Shown: positions 30,671 to 36,307 of the stretch, in pieces
How the letters are laid out: each line of letters begins with the position of its first letter
How positions within the stretch are numbered: position 1 is the first letter of the stretch
NCBI GenBank assembly: GCA_016841065.1
Contig: JAENZW010000008.1
Location: forward strand, 1 to 36,307
DNA length: 36,307 nucleotides
From: Actinomycetota bacterium
Lineage (GTDB): Bacteria; Actinomycetota; Coriobacteriia; Anaerosomatales; JAENZW01
Direction of reading: 5' to 3'
Position numbers and translations under genes: made by a program
The notes under the pieces: model-generated
Told to the model about the DNA's origin: nothing
Database searches by the model: none
The model's input: the letters and a program-made list of their open reading frames with translations, nothing else

Positions 30671-30798
30671 CGCTTTAGTGTCACGTCCTCTGTCTGTGGG
30701 TGATAGGCCGAGAGGCCCTCTCCCGTTTCCAACTTCATCGCCTCGTCGTGAGAAGCTCCCGGCGAGGCATCACTCTCGCCAGGACAACCACGAGTGAT

Positions 30799-31329
30799 CT
30801 ACAACTTGGAGACCTGATCGAACTCGAGCTCCACGGGCGTTTCGCGCCCGAAGATCGAAACCAATACGCGGACCTTGGCCTGATCGATGTTCACCTCAGC
30901 TATGGTGCCATCAAAGTCGGCGAACGGCCCCTGGTTGATCTTGACTGCCATGCCGGCAGTGAAGTCCGTTGACGTCTTCGGCCGGGCGGTGGCCTGCGTT
31001 CGCTTCGCGATTCGCTGGTACTCATCTCTCGACAAGGGTACCGGCTTGCCCTGAGAACCCACGAAGCCCGTCACGCCCGGGGTGTTCCGCACGACATACC
31101 ACGAGTCATCGTCCAACTCCATCTGGACGAGTATGTAGCCCGGGAATACCTTCTTGTCCTGTGTGACTCGACGGCCACCTTCTTTGATGTCAGTGACCGG
31201 CTCAGTCGGCACGAGAACCTCGAAGATCTTGTGACCCATACCCATCGATTCGATGCGGTGTTCGAGATTGGTCTTGACCTTCTTCTCGTACCCCGAGTAC
31301 GTGTGAATGACATACCACTTCTTTGCCAT
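30799..31329 (-). CDS. nusG: Transcription termination/antitermination protein NusG
   Basis: [27 protein letters not shown]...[32 protein letters not shown]...[18 protein letters not shown]; start corrected to ATG at 31329. Confidence 0.98.
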   Translation of the reverse strand: MAKKWYVIHTYSGYEKKVKTNLEHRIESMGMGHKIFEVLVPTEPVTDIKEGGRRVTQDKKVFPGYILVQMELDDDSWYVVRNTPGVTGFVGSQGKPVPLSRDEYQRIAKRTQATARPKTSTDFTAGMAVKINQGPFADFDGTIAEVNIDQAKVRVLVSIFGRETPVELEFDQVSKL

Positions 31330-31337
31330 TGACTCGG

Positions 31338-31562
31338 CTAGCCTCCGATTCGGGAGATGAAGCCGACAACGCTTGTTGTCAGGGTGTCGACGGCCAGCGT
31401 GAACAAGATGAAGAAGAACAGCGTGAGGATCACGACGAGGCTCGAGTTCAGCACTTCCTCGCGAGTGGGCCATACGACGCGCTTCATCTCCGTGCGTACG
31501 TCGCCAACGTATCGCCCGAATCGGACGAACACATTCGGCCTCTTTGCCTTGGCCATCTTCAT
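31338..31562 (-). CDS. secE: Preprotein translocase subunit SecE
   Basis: [40 protein letters not shown]; sits immediately upstream of nusG. Confidence 0.96.
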   Translation of the reverse strand: MKMAKAKRPNVFVRFGRYVGDVRTEMKRVVWPTREEVLNSSLVVILTLFFFILFTLAVDTLTTSVVGFISRIGG

Positions 31563-31630
31563 CTTCCCGTCTGCCGCATGGTGCGGTTCTCGTTCACCGA
31601 CGCTCTACTGCCGCGGCGGTCTTCTCATCG

Positions 31631-31707
31631 TGGCAGGGCAGGAGGGGCTCGAACCCCCAACATCCGGTTTTGGAGACCGGCGCTCTACCAATTGGAGCTA
31701 CTGCCCT
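31631..31707 (-). tRNA. tRNA-Trp (anticodon CCA), with encoded CCA end
   Basis: AGGGCAGTAGCTCCAATTGGTAGAGCGCCGGTCTCCAAAACCGGATGTTGGGGGTTCGAGCCCCTCCTGCCCTGCCA; cloverleaf arms pair. Confidence 0.95.
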
Positions 31708-31732
31708 GTGTCAAACGACCCGAGTAGGAATC

Positions 31733-31882
31733 CTACCGCGTCTCCTTGTGCACCGTGTGAGTCCTGCACCACTTGCAGTACTTCTTGTACTCGATGCGCT
31801 CGGGATTGCTCTGCTTGTTCTTCTTTGTCGTGTAGTTCCGGCGCTTGCACTCCGTGCAGGCCAGCGTGACGAGTGTCCTCAT
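31733..31882 (-). CDS. rpmG: 50S ribosomal protein L33 (49 aa; below the ORF-track length cutoff)
   Basis: [49 protein letters not shown], with CxxC pairs; AGGAGG SD upstream. Confidence 0.96.
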   Translation of the reverse strand: MRTLVTLACTECKRRNYTTKKNKQSNPERIEYKKYCKWCRTHTVHKETR

Positions 31883-31938
31883 CAAATCCTCCTAGCGACC
31901 GCACGGGCACGCTCATCCGTGCGCCGACGCGGTAGGGT

Positions 31939-31968
31939 ACTCTAGCACCCATTTTTCGGCACTGTCAA
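31939..31968 (-). promoter_or_regulatory. sigmaA promoter upstream of rpmG (TTGACA-N18-TAGAGT, TGn extended)
   Basis: Minus strand TTGACAGTGCCGAAAAATGGGTGCTAGAGT; -35 at 31963-31968, -10 at 31939-31944. Confidence 0.8.
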
Positions 31969-31989
31969 ACCGCTCAAGCAGGTCAAAAA

Positions 31990-32029
31990 CGCCGAACAAC
32001 GGGGCTCGGCCTAACCGCGCCGAGCCCCG
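31990..32029 (-). terminator. Intrinsic terminator downstream of tuf
   Basis: CGGGGCTCGGC-N8-GCCGAGCCCCG perfect 11-bp stem, followed by TTGTTCGGCGTTTTTG on the minus strand. Confidence 0.75.
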
Positions 32030-32051
32030 CCGCGCACGAATTCGGCGACGA

Positions 32052-33239
<1,188 letters not shown>

Positions 33240-33370
33240 GAGTCTCCTCCTCACGAGACCGCTCGACGGAGCCGGCCGGTTCGGCCGACCGCGACCCGTC
33301 CAAAGGGTCTTCTTGCCTATGTTCGTATCGTGCATATTACGCCAGGACACGCGCCCGACGTGAATCGCCA

Positions 33371-33446
33371 TGGTAGCGGTGACTGGATTCGAACCAGTGA
33401 CTCCACGGGTATGAACCGTGTGCTCTAGCCGCTGAGCTACACCGCC
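33371..33446 (-). tRNA. tRNA-Met (anticodon CAT), probably elongator
   Basis: GGCGGTGTAGCTCAGCGGCTAGAGCACACGGTTCATACCCGTGGAGTCACTGGTTCGAATCCAGTCACCGCTACCA; the anticodon stem lacks the three G:C pairs of initiator tRNA. Confidence 0.93.
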
Positions 33447-33490
33447 ATCGAAGCCGACCAAGCCTGTCCGGCCTGCCCGGCGATGTCGCA

Positions 33491-33566
<76 letters not shown>

Positions 33567-33598
33567 GGTCATCCCGCGTTGCTCGGGAAGCGCTCTTG

Positions 33599-33683
33599 TG
33601 GTGGGGGCGCTTGGATTCGAACCAAGGTAGGCGTAGCCAACGGGTTTACAGCCCGTCCCCTTTAGCCACTCGGGCACACCCCC
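33599..33683 (-). tRNA. tRNA-Tyr (anticodon GTA), long variable arm
   Basis: GGGGGTGTGCCCGAGTGGCTAAAGGGGACGGGCTGTAAACCCGTTGGCTACGCCTACCTTGGTTCGAATCCAAGCGCCCCCACCA. Confidence 0.95.
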
Positions 33684-33745
33684 ACGAAAAAAAAGACCTG
33701 CTCTCTGCACTTTTCAAGTTGCTCGCCCGGCGGGAAGGCATAGGG

Positions 33746-33775
33746 ATAGTACTGCATCGGGTTTTCCAGTGTCAA
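33746..33775 (-). promoter_or_regulatory. sigmaA promoter for tRNA-Tyr/Thr/Met-tuf (TTGACA-N18-TACTAT)
   Basis: Minus strand TTGACACTGGAAAACCCGATGCAGTACTAT; -35 at 33770-33775, -10 at 33746-33751. Confidence 0.8.
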
Positions 33776-33844
33776 CGAACGACAACGGTGCCGGGCGTAC
33801 CTACGCGGCCCAAACCGGACTCGCTCCTCGCGACGACAGACACT

Positions 33845-34468
33845 CTAGGGGAGCGATGTCGGGAACACTGAGCCCACAATCCTGACACCCGGAACGGATC
33901 CGTCGATGTGCGCACGTGGCACCAGACGATACCACGCCGTATGGTCACCAACGGCCACCGGACGCGGCGTGTACTCCTCGAAGCGACTTCCGAACCAATC
34001 CTTGATGGCGTCCATCGGCAGCACACACAGCTCATCGCGCTCGACGGTCAATTCTGTGAAGAACACTTCGTCCGGCTCGGCCACGAGCGCCCGAACCTCC
34101 TCTTCGCTCTGGCCCAGCGTCAAGAAGTAGTAGTAGAGGTCATCCGCGTCGGACCGGAAGACCCAGCCGGGTTCGCGGGTGAGGCTGTCGGCCACCGCCT
34201 CGAACGCATAGTGGCTCACATCAGATCGATAGAACGGCAGTTCCCTGTCGTGTACCTTGACCGGGTCAATACCGAAGTAGGCGTCTGGTTTTACCTTCAC
34301 GCGAACGGTCTTCCCGCCGTCCCGATGCACGAGATCAACATCCGAGCCGACTGAGCTCTTGCCACGCACGATCATCACATCACTGTGACCGGTTCTCACA
34401 AGATGAGCAGCAAGGATGCGGTCAGCGACCGCGTTGAACAGGACGGCGCCCGTCGGCACTGTCACCAT
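33845..34468 (-). CDS. Conserved-looking hypothetical protein (207 aa)
   Basis: Complete ORF MVTVPTGAVLFNAVADRILAAHLVRTGHSDVMIVRGKSSVGSDVDLVHRDGGKTVRVKVKPDAYFG...; no antisense conflict; co-oriented with and adjacent to the CNB gene. Confidence 0.75.
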   Translation of the reverse strand: MVTVPTGAVLFNAVADRILAAHLVRTGHSDVMIVRGKSSVGSDVDLVHRDGGKTVRVKVKPDAYFGIDPVKVHDRELPFYRSDVSHYAFEAVADSLTREPGWVFRSDADDLYYYFLTLGQSEEEVRALVAEPDEVFFTELTVERDELCVLPMDAIKDWFGSRFEEYTPRPVAVGDHTAWYRLVPRAHIDGSVPGVRIVGSVFPTSLP

Positions 34469-34488
34469 GGATTCCCTCTTTCCGCCGT

Positions 34489-34902
34489 CTATCGGCCGAT
34501 ACGCTCGTCGGCCACCCGTAGTCTCCTACTAAGAACCTCGAGTAGCTTCACAGCAATGGACGGGTGCTGTTCGAGAAGAGCCTTGAAGTCCCAACTCGAG
34601 AGCATGAGACAAGTCGTGGGGTCGATCGCCCGAATCGTTGCCGAGCGAGGGGCCTGGTCAAGCAACGACATCTCGCCGAAGAAGTCACCCGGGCCGAACG
34701 CCCCGAGGGACTGCCCATCCCGCAGTATCTCGACCCTGCCGGCAAGAATCAGATAGAAGGCCTGACCGGGAGTACCCTGTGTGACGATGATCTGCCCAGG
34801 CATGAAACCACTCTCCTGAGCGACACCGGCAATTGCGGCAATCTCATCCGGAGTGCAGTTCGCGAATATGGGTACTCTTCCGAGGAACTCTTCGTGCGCC
34901 AT
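34489..34902 (-). CDS. Stand-alone cyclic nucleotide-binding (CNB/CRP-N) domain protein
   Basis: PGQIIVTQGTPGQAFYLILAGRVEILRDGQSLGAFGPGDFFGEMSLLDQAPRSATIRAIDPTTCLMLSSWDFKALLEQHP: canonical phosphate-binding cassette, no HTH. Confidence 0.92.
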   Translation of the reverse strand: MAHEEFLGRVPIFANCTPDEIAAIAGVAQESGFMPGQIIVTQGTPGQAFYLILAGRVEILRDGQSLGAFGPGDFFGEMSLLDQAPRSATIRAIDPTTCLMLSSWDFKALLEQHPSIAVKLLEVLSRRLRVADERIGR

Positions 34903-34973
34903 ACGCCGGACCTCCCTCGATCGGCGCGGACGAGATAGTCAGCGCCCGGTGCTCCCAATCTGGGATACCTCAC

Positions 34974-34982
34974 TTTATAGCA
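34974..34982 (-). promoter_or_regulatory. Extended -10 element (TGCTATAAA) upstream of the CNB gene
   Basis: Minus strand GTCTGCTATAAAGTG in the divergent gap; no good -35 at 17 bp. Confidence 0.45.
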
Positions 34983-35041
34983 GACGTTCACGCTTCCATC
35001 ATGCACAATAGTCACCAGGTGTGTGGTCTGCCGGAGGTCGG

Positions 35042-35764
35042 ATGACGCTCTTACTCAATCTGTATCTAGGTCATCTTCTCGGAGACTTCGTACTCCAGCC
35101 CGGCTGGCTGGTTGTCGCGAAGCGAAGAGGAGTCGCCGGCCTCCTACTGCATGTGGGAATCATAGGCACGTGCACCGCGATCATCCTCTTTCGGGACCTC
35201 TCATCTCTCTGGAACATCGTGCTCTTGGTGATGGCAGCGCACGTCGCAATCGAAGTCATCACCATCCGGGCTCGGATGGGCACCAGCCTAAGCGGCCTTT
35301 CGGTGTTCCTCGTCGACCAGGCACTCCACATCACATCGATCGTGCTCCTCGTGGCCTTGGCCGAGGCGCAAACCAATCCCGAGGGAATCGCTACTTTTGG
35401 ATACGCCATGTCCACGGCCATGGTCGCATTCTTGTGTGCACTTGTCGCCGTCACCTTCATGGGTGCAATCATCGTCTTCGAAATCAACAACTCCGTCGGA
35501 CCAGACTCGTGGAACATGGAACTGCTGCCATACGATTTCGGGCGCGTCGCCGGTATGGTGGAGCGCGGTGCGTCGCTCGCACTCGGCGTGCTGGTGCACC
35601 CCGCGCTTCTGTTCGTTCCATTCCTTCCGCGCATCATCCTCGCTCTCGCCAAGAAGCCGGAGGAGCGGGCCCGGCAGATGCTCATAGCAACCACGGGTCT
35701 GGTCGTGTGTACCGTCGGCTGGGCCCTGGTCGCAGGCGTCGCCCTGGCCGCAAGATATCCGTAG
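35042..35764 (+). CDS. DUF3307-family integral membrane protein
   Basis: MTLLLNLYLGHLLGDFVLQPGWLVVAKRRGVAGLLLHVGIIG...AAHVAIEVITIRARMGTSLSGLSVFLVDQALHITSIVLL matches the DUF3307 pattern (GHLLGDFxLQ, FLxDQxxH). Confidence 0.8.
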   Translation: MTLLLNLYLGHLLGDFVLQPGWLVVAKRRGVAGLLLHVGIIGTCTAIILFRDLSSLWNIVLLVMAAHVAIEVITIRARMGTSLSGLSVFLVDQALHITSIVLLVALAEAQTNPEGIATFGYAMSTAMVAFLCALVAVTFMGAIIVFEINNSVGPDSWNMELLPYDFGRVAGMVERGASLALGVLVHPALLFVPFLPRIILALAKKPEERARQMLIATTGLVVCTVGWALVAGVALAARYP

Positions 35765-35785
35765 CAGAATAGGCAAGGAGTCCAC

Positions 35786-36307
35786 ATGCAGAAGAGGGTC
35801 GTGAGGCACAACGAGACGCTTCTGCGCTGGCTGCGAGCGGGCGCGTTCGCAGCGAGCACCGGCTGGACAATGAGCGCCATGCAGTTCCAGCCCGTGGGTG
35901 CGGCCTACGGGATAGCTCTCACGATCGGGGCGCTGTCCCTGCTTTCTCCAGGAATCGCGATCATTGCGGCAATCATCGCTCTGGGCATTCCCCTCCTCGC
36001 TGCCGACTTCCTCGCAGGAGTGGTGTTCCTGATCGTAGGACTTGCTGCGATCCAGTACCTCGGCCAGGACAACGGACGGGCCTTCCTTCTCATCATGCTC
36101 GCGTTTGCGGGGACAGCACTGGGACCGCTCTGGACCGCTGCGATCCTGGCCGGCTATCTGCTCGGACCATCTGAGGGTGCCGTAGCGGCATTGCTGGCGT
36201 GCCTTGCGATCCAGGCGGCCGGCATCGCGCTCGGCCAGGATGCGCTCGGCCTGGTGGTCACAGGCGGAGGTGGCCCGGCGCTCGTCACGTTCGGCTCCGC
36301 ACACGAC
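35786..36307 (+). CDS. Multi-pass membrane protein, N-terminal part (truncated at window edge)
   Basis: ATG at 35786 with AGGCAAGGAG upstream; open frame MQKRVVRHNETLLRWLRAGAFAASTGWTMSAMQFQPVGAAYGIALTIGALSLLSPGIAIIAAIIALGIPLLAADFLAGVVFLIVGLAAIQYLG... to the end; not in the ORF track because no stop is reached. Confidence 0.7.
   Translation, partial: MQKRVVRHNETLLRWLRAGAFAASTGWTMSAMQFQPVGAAYGIALTIGALSLLSPGIAIIAAIIALGIPLLAADFLAGVVFLIVGLAAIQYLGQDNGRAFLLIMLAFAGTALGPLWTAAILAGYLLGPSEGAVAALLACLAIQAAGIALGQDALGLVVTGGGGPALVTFGSAHD

Noticed and set aside
33240-33370. Possible separate tuf promoter (TTCACG...TAATAT) between tRNA-Met and tuf
   Set aside because: Spacing of 19 bp and a poor -35; not supported enough compared with the clear promoter upstream of tRNA-Tyr.
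35288-36304. 338-aa minus-strand ORF opposite the DUF3307 and downstream membrane genes
   Set aside because: Charged, Arg/Glu/His-rich translation with no hydrophobic core; the plus-strand frames give coherent membrane proteins with SD sequences.

Overview
The window is an almost complete ribosomal protein / RNA polymerase super-cluster, nearly all on the minus strand. The GC-rich sequence looks actinobacterial, probably Coriobacteriia-like; that placement is inference from gene content and protein style, not a search. In minus-strand transcription order: a hypothetical and a CNB-domain gene, tRNA-Tyr, tRNA-Thr, tRNA-Met, tuf, rpmG, tRNA-Trp, secE, nusG, rplK, rplA, rplJ, rplL, rpoB, rpoC, rpsL, rpsG, fusA, the S10-spc-alpha set (rpsJ to rplQ, including secY, adk, map, infA, rpmJ, rpoA), then two ECF-type ABC ATPases (ecfA1, ecfA2 partial). 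A DUF3307-like membrane gene and a truncated membrane gene lie on the plus strand at the right end. The most interesting observation is in rpoC. The beta' subunit carries an ~88-aa acidic/Pro-rich linker and then a 63-aa C-terminal module that aligns without gaps to the alpha-CTD of the RpoA encoded in the same window (25/63 identical by hand count). This is an apparent beta'-alphaCTD fusion. Other notable signals are a well-formed L10-type rplJL leader with mutually exclusive antiterminator and terminator hairpins, a GCGA-tetraloop hairpin plus sigmaA-like promoter between rplL and rpoB, several strong TTGACA-type promoters, structured intergenic gaps inside the r-protein operon, and a TTG-initiated infA with its own promoter overlapping an inverted repeat.
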